The notes below the pieces were generated by a model that did not search any database, was not told the origin of the DNA, and was given only the letters and a program-made list of their open reading frames with translations. From Monoraphidium neglectum (taxonomy: Eukaryota > Chlorophyta > Chlorophyceae > Sphaeropleales > Selenastraceae), in contig NW_014013416.1 in NCBI RefSeq assembly GCF_000611645.1, forward strand, positions 10,027 to 36,595: a stretch of DNA of 26,569 nucleotides, written 5' to 3'. Below, one piece after another: positions 1 through 10,089 of the stretch. The translations under genes and the position numbers were made by a program. How positions within the stretch are numbered: position 1 is the stretch's first letter; every line of letters starts with the position of its first letter.

Positions 1-309
1 GCGCATGCCCCTGCGGGAGTGCGTATGCTGCTGCGTAGCTGTTGCAGGGCGCGGCGCTAAGGCCTGCGTACGCTGCGTAATCAAAGCCGGCCCCAGACGC
101 GCCATATGCGTAGTCAAACGCCCCGTCAGCACCATAGCCGCCGGTGTAGCTGCCCGCCTGCGCGGCCGCGTCCCACGCCTGCGAGCGCGCCCACGCGGGC
201 AGCGTGGCGTGGTCCCCCCACGCGGCGGCGAGTGGTGCGCTGGGCGGGGCCGCTGTGGGTGCGGAGATCTCCCCTTCTTCGGGCTCGACGGCAGCCGCAA
301 GCCGCTGTC

Positions 310-381
<72 letters not shown>

Positions 382-1881
382 GCGCGCCGCCAGCGCCAAG
401 CTGCTCCAGCGCCGGCCCCAGTCGCGCAAACATGCCCTGCAGCTGCCGCATCACAGACTCCTCATATGTCCCCCAGCCGAGCGCCCCCGCCGCGTCCCCC
501 GCCGCCGCGGCCGCGCGCTGGCGCGCCGAAAACGCGCCCCACTGCTGCTCGAGCACGTCCAGCTGTATCAGCATCCGCAGCGCCGCCGGCGCCGCGGCCA
601 GGAGCGGGGCCGCCGCGGCGGAGAGCTCCGAGCGCAAGAGGCCGAGCACGGGCTCGACCTCGCCGCTTGGCAGCTGCACAGCCCCGCTGCCCTCAGCCCC
701 GCCCGCCGGCGCGGCGGGTGGCGGCGCCGACGCCGCGTCGGCGCCGGCGGCTGCGGCGGTGTGGCCACTCTGCACGCTGCTGGCGGCCTCGCCGCCGCCC
801 GCGGCCGCGCCGTGGCCGCCCGGCGGGGGAATGAGGTCATCCCCATCCACGCCTGCCGGCGGGTCCCAGATCACTTCGTTCGTGGAAACGTTCCAATAGT
901 AAACCTTGCCGCCGCCGGTGTCCAGCACCTTGCACCACTCGGGCGCGCCGGCCAGCGACCCCAGTGTCCGCTGCTCCGCCGCGCCCCCATCCCCGGCCCC
1001 GCTCTCCGGCTCCGGCTCCGCCGCCGCCGCCGCCGCGGCGTCCGGCGGCGCGCCGCCGCGGGGGGTGGCCGCTGCGGCTTCGCCCTCGCCGTCGAGCAGG
1101 CCGATGGACTGCAGCTCCTCCATGAAACACGCGAGCTATGATTGAATGACGAGCAAAGCGGGGCAGGAGGGGGAGGCAGCGTAATTGGTGAGGGCCAGGG
1201 CCGAGGCGGAGGCGGGCTGGCGGGAGTGTGGGGCGTCCGGCGGGTCGTGCGTGCGTCGAGGCCCGAGCGGGGGCCACATGCGCGAGCAGCTGCTGGTGTT
1301 CAGTGGTGCATGCGTGGAGCGGCTGCAGAGGAAAAGGGCGTGGAGCAACGGCAGCACGCAGGATAAGGGACAGCAGCGCCACCGCCTGGCCCACCTCCGA
1401 CGCCAAGCTGGGAGCGGCGTCGGCCCCGGCCTGCGGGGCGGTGGCGTCGACCGCCGCGCCAGGCTCGGAAGCGCCGCCCGCCGCGCCGCCGCCGGCCGCG
1501 CTGCTCCTCGCGGCCGGCGCGTGCTCGCCTCCGTCGCTGCTGCCGTCGTCGTCGCTGCGCAAGGGGGCGCGGCCGGGTTGGTGCAGGAGCAATCAACATC
1601 AAGGCGCAGGCAGCGCGGCGGGCGTGCTGCATGGTGCGCAAGCGCCGGCCGATTTGCGGGAGTGCTCCTCAGCCCCAATCCAGCACTCGCCTGTAGTCTC
1701 CAAGCAGCGACGCCAGCGGATTATGGTCGGCCGCTTCGTCGACGCCATCGCCCTCTGCTTCCTCTTCCGGGGCGTCCGGATCAGGCATCAGCGTGCGCCT
1801 GCCCTTTGGTATGGCGCACAAGGCAGCAACAAATGCAGCGCGCAGCGCCTCGCCTGCATCGACGCCGCAATTCAAGGACAT
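1..1881 (-). CDS. FNBP4-like WW-domain protein (partial, 3' end beyond the window)
   Basis: Three exons can be joined in frame: 1881-1691, 1554-1395 and 1135 to the window edge. Intron 1 (1690-1555) is a GC-AG intron (AG|GCGAGT); intron 2 (1394-1136) is GT-AG. The join across intron 1 creates NPLASLLGDYSDDDGSSD, and the join across intron 2 creates SLASELACFMEELQSIGLL. Both resemble conserved stretches of FNBP4-type proteins. Residues about 184-210 form a WW domain: W184, the aromatic trio Y196-Y197-W198, N203-E204, W207 and P210. WW domains bind proline-rich ligands, and FNBP4 relatives are nuclear or formin/splicing-associated, so the role here is inferred from family. Residues 371-392 are 22 glutamines, followed by an acidic EEGEIS segment and a Tyr/Gly/Ala-rich tail. 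The ATG at 1881 is the first in the exon; a further upstream exon cannot be excluded. It is transcribed away from the repeat-protein cluster and looks unrelated to it. Confidence 0.8.
311..376 (-). repeat. (CAG)22 trinucleotide repeat coding polyglutamine
   Basis: Sixty-six bases of uninterrupted CTG on the plus strand read CAG in the frame of the FNBP4-like gene, giving residues 371-392 as glutamine. Purity at the DNA level suggests recent slippage and likely length variation between strains. Confidence 0.95.
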
Positions 1882-3833
1882 GCGGTCAGGTAGAGCGCGT
1901 GTTCGTGGTGATTAAGGGAGCTATCACAATCAAAATTGAGCTGCAGTCGTGCATCATGCACGCATGGGCAGGCCGTGGCGCGACGATCTGCGGGCTGGGC
2001 GTACCTTTGATCACTTGCTGGGTGTCCTTGGGTGTGGAATCTTCTCGGAGCTGAAGCTTGGCCCGCATGGGCCTCTCCGACTGGCTTGCCCCGCGCTCAA
2101 AAACTCAGGAGTGCAACTACGTACAGTACGCAACGCTCGCGCTGAATTACTGGGTCAAATGTACGCAATGGAAGGTGTTTGCGGGAGACGATAACCGCAG
2201 CGACTTGGCGGTGACGATGGCACATCAGTGTGCGTCACTGTAGTGCTGCACATTTGTGCTCAATGGCCACGCAGCACAAGTAGCAGTAACTGAGTCAACT
2301 GAGCAACGAGCGGTTGTGCCAGCAACGGGCATATTTGCATCCGAACTCAGCGCATACCGGCCGTTTGTGTGCACTGGGCTTCAGAATTTGGTGCTCAACT
2401 TGCGACAAAAGTTGACTCGCGGTACATCTGCCAGTGGTCAATTGGCAGGTTGACCTGCAGCGGAGGAGCGTACGAGAAACTTGGCGGCTACTGGGTTGCA
2501 TGACAGTTGACCCAGCAAGTTGGTGAGCGCGGCTCACGGCCCGGCGAGCAGATGCATGCGCTTGGCGGCATGCAGATGCGTGAGGTGCTGAGTCACGTAT
2601 GCACGTCACAACCAGCGCCACTCTGGCTGTCAGACAGTGCGGCCAAGCAGCCACTTGTGCTCTTTGTGTGACCTGCAGTAGCTCGATTCCCTGTTGCATT
2701 CACCAATGGTGTGCTACGTATCAGGGCAGCTGGTCGCGACTCTAGACACGCACAGCTGGATTGAGCTGGTACAGTATGGCGCCAGAGGTGGCACCGCACG
2801 ACACCTTACTGGGGCACCAACAGGGCTGCTGTTGGTTGCCTAGGTCTGCTGCGGCAAGCGCAGCTGCCACTTTGCTTCGTGTCGGCGCCGGGCGTTTGTG
2901 ATGCGCACGAATTCACTACGATACAGTACTCAAAATGCGTTGCGATGCACGAGCGGCGGCATAAACGCGCGAGCCCTCAGCAGTTGATGGTAGTGCGACT
3001 GCCGACCCACTGCCTGCGTGCGGTGTGTTGCAGGGCGCTGCTTAAGCTGCCATGATGTCGCTGGTGCAAACGGCTGTGCGGAATTCTCGGTCCTGCTTGG
3101 GCATCCCACCAAATACAGTACCTGCCTGCCACCGTCCTGTGGGCGTGTTGATCCTCGTACTTTGGCCCTGACACGCCAGGGTGCGAAGGGGCTTTTCCTG
3201 TGTTGTTGGCCGAGTTTCCTAGGCTTCTGGCACCAGGGGCTGGATCAATCCACAAGAAAACCCAGTGTTGCATTGAGGCTCACTGCAAACACATATGCGC
3301 TGAACCCATGTCTGCACCCAGCAGCCCGAGAGGAGGAGGGGGGAGAGGCGCACCGCTCCCGACAGCAATGTGCCACGTGTTAGGCCTGGGGTGCCCTGGC
3401 CAGCTCGCCTGAAGCAATAGGGGCACCTGCGTTGACCGCCTAGTCCTGCCTTTTGGGGGGCTCCACACCAATTATCATCAGGCAGTGTCAACAGTATGGA
3501 AGCCAATCATGCGCACTCAGTGATGTGTTGGATGCCGCTGCAAGTCCGGGAGTGTGGGGTAATGTCTCACAAACAGAGAGTGTGCCGCGCCACACCAGCC
3601 CAAGGCCACCTGGGTGTGCGGGTGAGTGGCCGGCTGCCGTGCGGAGGGAATCCATGCGTTCCCATGGTGGGCACGGGTGATGCCTTCGGTACATTTCCAA
3701 AATGATTGCAGGACCACCCGCGATATCCACTCCGCAAAGCCAAATCGTCATCGGTGCGGCGCGGCCACATTTGCAGATCATAGCAACCCTTTCCAGCTCC
3801 TAGCCTGGGCTTCCGTGTGTACCTGAAGACAAT
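1882..3833. other. Intergenic region, no supported gene
   Basis: Nearly 2 kb between the 5' end of the FNBP4-like gene and gene A. Open frames here are short, overlap on both strands and show no domain or paralogue match. The only notable element is the weak copy of the cluster's upstream motif near 3605. Confidence 0.6.
3605..3618 (+). promoter_or_regulatory. Weak copy of the shared upstream motif (gene A)
   Basis: GCCACCTGGGTGTG, 229 bases upstream of the gene A start, is close to the gene D copy GTCACCTGGTGTGG but has lost the second half. Support comes only from position and partial similarity. Confidence 0.3.
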
Positions 3834-4647
3834 ATGCGCTCAATGTGCCACCTGTGCTGGGCCGTGCTGCTGGGTGAGCAAGGGGCTCAAGCCACATGCC
3901 TGATCATGCCAGCATGGCATGCGCCCCCATCAGCCGCGCCTGTTTTGCTGCTGCTGCCGTGTGTGCAGCCTCACGCGTGCTTTTGAAATGCCTGCGTTTG
4001 TAGCTGCCTTTTTGGCCCCGCATCTTGGTTTCACGGTGCTGTGTGACCATCACATTGCCCCCACCCAGGGCTCTGTCACTCAGCTCCCCACCCCACAACA
4101 TCACCCTTGCCCCTATCTTTTTGTCGCAGCCGCGGCACTGCTCAACACCGCCAACGCCACCGGCCAGGGGGCGCGCGGCCTTCTCGCTGACATCACCGCC
4201 ACTGGCGGCACCACCGTCGTGGGCGGCGCCAAGCCCACAGTCGTCTCCGACACGCCCGTCGCTGACCCCGCGGCCACCATCAACTCGGCCATGGCGCAGC
4301 AGTCCCAGGCGATGGCCCAGTTCGGCCAGGACATGAACGCCGCCGCGGCCCAGATGGCGCAGGGCGCAGGCATGATGGCCGGCAGCCTCACGGCGCCAGC
4401 CGCCAGCCCGTTCGTGTTCCCAGCAGGCTTCGCCGTGCAGAGCCCCGCCGCTGCACCCGTTGCGCCCAAGGCTGCGGCAGCGGCGCCCGCATCTGCACCC
4501 GCACCCGTCGCCGCGCCCGCCGCCCCTGCCGCCGCCGCCGCGCCTGCACCGAAGCCGGCGGCCTCATCTGCCGGGGGCGTGGTGCGTTCCGGCGCGGTGC
4601 ACTGCGTCGCAATTGCGGCCGCGCTCTCCTTCGCGGCTTTCGCTTGA
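3834..4647 (+). CDS. Gene A: secreted, probably GPI-anchored Ala/Pro-rich (AGP-like) protein
   Basis: Two exons, 3834-3873 and 4130-4647, are joined by a phase-1 GT-AG intron (3874-4129) to give 185 residues. The start MRSMCHLCWAVLL followed by AAALLNTANA is a clear signal peptide, cut near residue 23. Next comes the module ATGGTTVVGGAKPTVVSDTP, shared with gene D and in related form with C, F and H. It is followed by a Met/Gln-rich, probably helical segment (INSAMAQQSQAMAQFGQDM). The second half is Ala-Pro rich with many AP dipeptides, as in arabinogalactan-protein glycomodules. The C terminus (small residues SSAGG, then hydrophobic AVHCVAIAAALSFAAFA with no charged tail) fits a GPI-attachment signal. 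The protein is probably at the plasma membrane or wall. It resembles gene D without D's N-terminal repeat units. The start is chosen because the splice restores the frame and the signal peptide, as in all its paralogues. Confidence 0.85.
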
Positions 4648-4896
4648 TCGCCTCATCGCACCCGCTTGACGCTGTGTGCAACGCGCTTGGCCGCTTGTCG
4701 AACGCGCTGATGCTCCCCTTGTCTCAAAACCTTGAAATATGGCACGTCCACCCAAACTACAACATTGGACACCAACCTGTCTTACCCTGTCCTTGCCGCG
4801 CTGCTATATGGCTGCCATCAACAAGCGGCGCTCACTGTTGCGCACCGGCTTTATCGTCGGATGCGCCCCGCTTTCATGAACTTTTCTGCATGTTTA

Positions 4897-4901
4897 TGTA
4901 A
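4897..4901 (+). terminator. Candidate polyadenylation signal TGTAA for gene A
   Basis: TGTAA lies 250 bases after the stop codon of A. TGTAA is the usual polyadenylation signal of green algae. Five bases also occur by chance, so this is a weak call. Confidence 0.3.
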
Positions 4902-5626
4902 CCGGCAAGTAATGCGATCTCAGGTCTGGCGACACTGTTGTGGGTCATGTGTTGAATGTGGCCAGACCACCTGGCAGGCAGGGCGCTGCGCCTCACCACC
5001 ACAGCTGGCCACACGAAAATCACATGTCCACCGGCCACACCTCGCATGGCTGCCCCGCCCTGCACCTGCCCTGAGCACATCGATACAGCCCTCAAGAGCA
5101 CCATGCTCACTATCTCACAAGACCACCACGCCCACAAAAGCAGAGCGCACTCGCTTGCGACTGCTTGCATGCTGTACAGCAGGACTGGATAGTAGGTTCT
5201 GGCTTCACGGAGTTTCACTGCAGAGTGCTGTTCAAAATTGCGTTACAAGCATTGAAGCTTGGCGGCCAAGGATTGCGTACAACAGCGGATTGCTTTCACA
5301 TATGGTAGCCGGATCAGGAACGAGAGGGGGGGCACATGCATGACTGGAAGATGGGTATGGCCACGGCTGATAAGACTGGTTGTAGTCCCCGGAATTTGAG
5401 TCGCCGCAACTGCGCTGTGGGAGCGTGGTTGCAAAACAACAGGCAGCTGCTTGTGTGGGTAAAGCACAGTCCGCGGGGCATCCATGATCCAGGCCCTTGG
5501 AAGACCGCAGGCAGCTGCCACCCCTGATAGACCTGGGCATGGTGTTTGATGACCTAAGCCAGCCTCATGATACGATATGCAGCCAACGGTCTGCGCCAGC
5601 GCACCTCAATCACTCCAGGATGGACG

Positions 5627-5644
5627 GGGTGACCCACAGCTGCG
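5627..5644 (+). promoter_or_regulatory. Shared upstream motif (gene B copy)
   Basis: GGGTGACCC followed directly by ACAGCTGCG, about 220 bases upstream of the B start. It matches one half of the family motif (GGTGAC) plus the CAGCTGC that accompanies the C, D, F and G copies. Confidence 0.45.
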
Positions 5645-5855
5645 GCACAGCGCTTGCGCCGCCGCGCGGCAGCAGCAACACATGCAGCCTTGATACAAAT
5701 GCCCCATACCTTCTGTTGCACACATACATTTGCGGCATCAAGTCAAACGCGTTGCATTCACAACAAAGTCGCGCCTTCGCATAGACCGGGCATCGCTGAT
5801 CGACTTTTGCCGAACCGATCGCACGACAGCCGGTGACCTTAAGCAAGTCGTATCA

Positions 5856-6588
5856 ATGGCAGTGGCAATGAAGATGGCGCGCAGCTGGCCTTTCCTACTT
5901 GGTGAGCGCAGCAGCGCCCCACCCCTCCTTGTGCCCCGGCACAGCAGAGCACTGCCAGGACACATCCCACTGACGGCGTAGCCCGGCCTGTGGTGGCACA
6001 CATTTGTCATACGTGGCTGCATGCTGCGACGGAGGTCATCTATACGTGGCTGCGCTGGTATCCGCTGTGCTCCGCCGCTGTGCTCCGCCGCTGTGCTCCA
6101 CCGCTGACGCAGCCCGCGCCCACCCACCTCCCCACGCACGCACAGTTGTGTCGTCCCTCCTCCATGCCAGCAGCGCCTTTGCAGCCGCGGCGCCGCAGCT
6201 ACCGCGCCGCCTGCTTCTCGCCGCGCCCGTGGCTGCGCCCCGCTTCCCTCAAATGGGCGGCCATGGCGGCATGGCTCCCATGCAGATGGGCTTTGTAAAC
6301 GGAGTGCCTGTCATGTCGATGGGCGGCGCGGGCGGCCCCATGATGCGCATGGGTGGCGGCTCGGTGCCCGTCATGCAGATGAATAATGGCCGGCCGGCTG
6401 GCGAGATGACCATGATCGGTGGCAGCACGCCCCTCTATAACATGGGCGGCCGCACGACAGTGCAGCAGGGCGGCAGCTACAACAGCCTCAGCCGCGGCGG
6501 CACCACCATGGTTGGCGGGAGCACAGGGCCGGTGACTAACGAGGGCGGCAGTGTGTTCGTGGACCGCGGCACCAACAGGCGCCTCTAA
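5856..6588 (+). CDS. Gene B: secreted Met/Gly-rich repeat-module protein
   Basis: Exons 5856-5901 and 6185-6588, phase-1 GT-AG intron 5902-6184, total 149 residues. The N terminus MAVAMKMARSWPFLL continuing into AAAPQ is a plausible but short signal peptide; the in-frame ATGs at 5868 and 5874 are alternative starts. A Met-rich segment follows, with 13 methionines in about 60 residues (for example GGMAPMQMGF and GGPMMRMGGG). Residues from about 73 on form the family's Gly-Gly repeat module, with blocks STPLYNMGG, SLSRGGTTMVGG, GPVTNEGG and the ending VFVDRGTNRRL. Gene E has the same module with Val or Leu where B has Met. The function is unknown; an extracellular structural role or Met-based metal binding are both guesses. 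Confidence 0.8.
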
Positions 6589-6742
6589 GCGTGATGGCGG
6601 TGATGTGAGGGCGCGCCGGGGCGGCGGACGCTCAGCCCATCAGCACTTGAGCGCTTGGAGTGGCGTTTTTGCCAAGCAAGCAAGTGTTTTCAGCAGCAGT
6701 GCTGCCAGCAGTTGCTCACACTGCTCTTTAATGCACATGGCT

Positions 6743-6747
6743 TGTAA
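6743..6747 (+). terminator. Candidate polyadenylation signal TGTAA for gene B
   Basis: TGTAA lies 155 bases after the B stop codon, a typical distance for green-algal 3' untranslated regions. Confidence 0.35.
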
Positions 6748-7735
6748 CCTGTTCGTCATGTATGGAGTTTTGTGACGGTTTATTTGAGCACTGAATTCCT
6801 TGTGGCAAACGGCCTGGCAACATTGGCTATTTTGCTGTTGTGCCTTAGATGACATGTCGTTTGTTCCTGGGTGCCTGCACTCTTCGAATGATTCATACTG
6901 GGGAGGTGCCTGCAACAGCGGCACATTGAGTAACCAAACAAACACTGTTGCGGCTGAATGGCTTGTAATCCATGTTGCAGCATCTTTTGATTATTGGATA
7001 ATTCTGTTTGTTTCGGGGGGCGGCGGGGGTTTGCAGGGGGGTGAAGAGGCTGGCAGGGGTCGTATCTGCCTGACGGTCTTATATGCTTGTCGGTCAAATC
7101 GACACAATCTAAGCAGCAGCGAGAGGTGCACGTGCCCACGATCACAGCCCTGTGGGTAATCCTTCTCTCATTTTTCTGTTCAGATCCACCAGCCATAACT
7201 AATGCTGCATCTGTGTTCCTTGGGTGAAACTCAAGCACATCCACGAACGTATTAATGGATTTCATCTGGGGTTTGTACATTTTACGCAATTGAAGTGGCA
7301 GAGCGCGTTTTTTGCAATGGAAGTGGCAGAGCATCCCCCTGATATGCTTTGCCGCGCAGTTGCCGGTGCACGCCCCACACCCTGGGGGACATATGCACAC
7401 TGCTGTTGCCTTGGACTCCCGCCTGCCAATCAGCTTTCGGGCCAATTGTAGTGTGCCACACATGGAGCAGATGAGGTCAAAATGATGAGCAAGCAGGGCA
7501 TGCATAGGGCCAAATCAAGCTAAGTATATGCTGCGTTGCACTGGCAGATCCATGCTTGAAGACGAGATGAGCGCACAGGGCCCAGGGTGTGGGGTGCATG
7601 CAGCAGGGTGCAGCGGGTTGGCATGCCACTTGTGCAGCATGAATACCTGCGAAAGCACCCCTGAACATGCAAGCAAGGTAGAATCAAGGCAACCACGTGC
7701 TCAGCTCCCGGCCAGGATGTCGATCGCCGGGGCCA

Positions 7736-7748
7736 GTCACCCGGTCAC
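7736..7748 (+). promoter_or_regulatory. Shared upstream motif (gene C copy)
   Basis: GTCACCCGGTCAC, about 280 bases upstream of the C start. The same 13 bases occur upstream of gene G on the opposite strand, and GTCACCTGGTCAC upstream of gene E. CAGCTGCGGC follows about 30 bases downstream. Confidence 0.6.
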
Positions 7749-8018
7749 TGCCCCCCACCTGCGCGGCAGGCTGGGGACGCAGCTGCGGCGTAGCAGGTGG
7801 GTTTGAGCGGCGCTTGCCTTTCAAATGGCGCGCGTTCGCCAGCGCAGTAAAACAGACAACTCGTCACTACCAATCAATTACCCACTCTCAAGCGTATCTA
7901 GCCTCCACAGAGCGTGCAGATCAGCGTCGAACTCGGCGACAGCCAGGCCATTGCTCAACCATCATTTCAGCGGAAATTGAGCTTTGCTTATCAACCAAAT
8001 AGAATCATCCTCACAACC

Positions 8019-9311
8019 ATGGCTCGCTTACACTGGGCTCTCACTTGCGGTGAGTGCTCCGGCTCAAGTGAACCACATCAGCAGAGCGCGGCGCCTGCCT
8101 GCATCCCTGCAATCTTCCTTGTGCACACCCCTCTACTTCAGCCGCTGTCACTGAATCAGTTTCCTCTTTGCCATCTATCTTGCCCCGCAGCCCTGGCCCT
8201 GCTCATCGCCCCCGGGGCCCTGGGCGCGTCCCTGAAGGCCGGCGGCCTGACAACCTCTGACCGCCGCGCCCTGGGCGAGCAGGCCGCCAACGCGCCGCCC
8301 GTCCTGCGGATGGGCGACATGACCCTGGTCGGCGGCCGCGTCCCCACCATCAATGTGGGCGGCCAATCAAGCGTGTACGGCAACCTCAACAGCCGCCACA
8401 ACGGTGGCATCACCCTCAGCGGCGGCGCTCTGGGCCCCTTCCAGAACGAGGGCGGCAATGTGTACATCGACCAGTGGAGCAGGCGCCGCATGGCTGAGCA
8501 GGCCGCCGCAGCCGCTGATGCCAACATCATGGCCATCGGCGGCCGCACGGCTGGCTTTGCCCCCTCTGATCGTGCCCCCATCACCAACTTTGGCGGCATG
8601 ACCACCTTCACCAGCGCCGGCGTGGGTTTCAACGGCGGCCTGACCACCAGCTTTGACAACTTTGGCAACCCCGTGACCAACGAGGGCGGCCGTGGCCAGA
8701 TCTTCCGCCGCCTGGGCGAGCAGGCCGCCGCCTCTGCCGCCGCCAACATCATGGCTATCGGCGGCCGCACGGCTGGCTTTGCCCCCTCTGACCGCGCCCC
8801 CATCACCAATTTTGGCGGAATGACCACCTTCACCAACGCCGGCGTGGGCTTCAACGGCGGCCTGACCACCAGCTTTGACAACTTTGGCAACCCCGTCGCC
8901 AACGAGGGCGGCCGTGGCCAGATCTTCCGCCGCCTGGGCGAGCAGGCCGCTGCCGCCACCATCAACGCTCAGGGTGGCAGCACTTTCATCGGTGGCGCCA
9001 ACCCCACCATGGTCTCCGCGAGCCCTCCCGCCAACGCTGGGGCGGCCATGAACCAGGCCATGGCCGCTTTTGCGCAGGCGCAGCAGTGGGCGCAGCAGGC
9101 CGCAGGCGGCAGCAGCGAGCAGCAGCAGTGGGCGAAGCAGATGATGGACGCAACGCCGCAGATGCAGCAGTGGCAGCAGGCGCAGCAGCAGCGGCAGACG
9201 GCTGTCGCTGCTTCGGCGGCCGTCAAGCCCGGCGACAAGGGGAGCGAGCAGGGCGCGCCCAAGGGGTCTCCTGCTCCCAAGGGGTCTCCTGCGCCGGCGC
9301 ACCACCCGTGA
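8019..9311 (+). CDS. Gene C: secreted Gly-rich tandem-repeat protein with Gln-rich tail
   Basis: Exons 8019-8049 and 8191-9311, phase-1 GT-AG intron 8050-8190, total 383 residues. Signal peptide MARLHWALTCALALLIAPGALGA, given in two parts: MARLHWALTC, then ALALLIAPGALGA; cut near residue 23. Residues 24-121 are the first module (GGRVPTINVGG, NGGITLSGG, GPFQNEGG). Residues 122-195 and 196-266 are two nearly identical repeats with GGRTAGFAPSDRAPITNFGG, GFNGGLTTSFDNFGNP and NEGG. From 267 comes the GGSTFIGGANPTMVS block. A Gln/Trp/Met-rich segment follows (AQAQQW, EQQQWAKQM), then a Pro/Lys/Gly tail with repeated PKGSPAP. Dibasic RR(R/A)-x-GEQ linkers precede the modules. Closest relative is H. 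It is probably a structural wall or matrix protein; no known family is recognised. Confidence 0.9.
   Translation: MARLHWALTCGECSGSSEPHQQSAAPACIPAIFLVHTPLLQPLSLNQFPLCHLSCPAALALLIAPGALGASLKAGGLTTSDRRALGEQAANAPPVLRMGDMTLVGGRVPTINVGGQSSVYGNLNSRHNGGITLSGGALGPFQNEGGNVYIDQWSRRRMAEQAAAAADANIMAIGGRTAGFAPSDRAPITNFGGMTTFTSAGVGFNGGLTTSFDNFGNPVTNEGGRGQIFRRLGEQAAASAAANIMAIGGRTAGFAPSDRAPITNFGGMTTFTNAGVGFNGGLTTSFDNFGNPVANEGGRGQIFRRLGEQAAAATINAQGGSTFIGGANPTMVSASPPANAGAAMNQAMAAFAQAQQWAQQAAGGSSEQQQWAKQMMDATPQMQQWQQAQQQRQTAVAASAAVKPGDKGSEQGAPKGSPAPKGSPAPAHHP
8523..8957 (+). repeat. Two tandem 222-bp coding repeats in gene C
   Basis: The units begin at 8523 and 8745 (both AACATCATGGC), a period of 222 bases or 74 residues. 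The protein units differ mainly at SAG/NAG and VTN/VAN. The same period is seen in G and H. Confidence 0.9.
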
Positions 9312-10003
9312 ACCAGACGGCTGCGTGATGCGCAGTGCTGGCAAGCACGGCAGGCGCAGCAGCTCGCCGCAGAGGCGCAGCATGTGAATGATAGATCCCA
9401 CACAGCATATTGGTTGTGAAGATTACAGCTCCTTTTCTTGCACCATGGATTTGTTTTTGCGATGTCCCTCTCAGCCCTCTGTTGTTTTGGCTGCAACAGG
9501 CTGCTCACACACTCCCCCAAGTAGCTTTGTCCTCGGCAGCATTTTGATGCAACCAACCGGTTGACAGGCGGCTGCGATACGCCGCGCCCCCTTGCGCAAG
9601 CAAGTGTCCCTCATGCAATGCTTCGTACCCGGTACCTGAAGCTCGGCCCTTGCAAATGCAGTACCCGCCTGTCAGCATACATTGTAACATCCCGCACGTG
9701 GTACTCAGGATGTAAACAATCTGCCATGGCAATATGGGGTAATTTTGAAAGTGCAGCGGTGACGGCACTGCCCAAACACGGGCCTCACTTTGCCGCGCAT
9801 GTAGAAAACAGATGCACAAGCATTCAGGCTGCTGGGGTTGGGCATGCTTGGGCGCGCGCCCAGGGCGACAAACAAGTACGCTTGTGGTGCGGCGCACATA
9901 GGTGGCCCCGCACAAGCAGTCAAGGTCAAGTCAGCAGGGGCTTAGCAAAGGTCAAGCCTGGAGTAGCCTCAATGTGTTTTCAGCTCCGAGCAGTAGCAGC
10001 ACA

Positions 10004-10013
10004 ATGCGTTACG

Positions 10014-10089
<76 letters not shown>

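Larger units (their letters stand above)
4648..5855. other. Spacer between genes A and B
   Basis: Holds the presumed 3' untranslated region of A, a TGTAA motif at 4897 and the B upstream motif at 5627. No convincing coding region is seen. Confidence 0.6.
6589..8018. other. Spacer between genes B and C
   Basis: Contains a TGTAA at 6743, a G-rich run at 7015-7059 and the C upstream motif at 7736. A 241-codon open frame on the minus strand (6780-7505) has Cys/His-rich, low-complexity composition and no recognisable domain, so it is not called. Confidence 0.55.

Noticed and set aside
5..1678. Long plus- and minus-strand open frames with poly-Leu, poly-Cys or poly-Ala runs
   Set aside because: They are other-frame shadows of the CAG repeat and GC-rich exons of the FNBP4-like gene; only the spliced minus-strand frame gives a WW domain.
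1185..2054. 289-codon plus-strand open frame
   Set aside because: Runs antisense through the FNBP4-like exons and introns, Arg/Ala-rich by GC bias, no domain.
6780..7505. 241-codon minus-strand open frame between B and C
   Set aside because: No recognisable domain, no sign of the GC-rich coding style of the neighbours, and it overlaps the B 3' region; kept only as a note.
8523..8957. CRISPR-like repeat array
   Set aside because: The repeats are 222-base coding units without short spacers, in a eukaryotic gene.
8156..9401. Long minus-strand open frames opposite gene C
   Set aside because: Antisense shadows of the repeats; the same shadows appear opposite G and H because the sense repeats are conserved.
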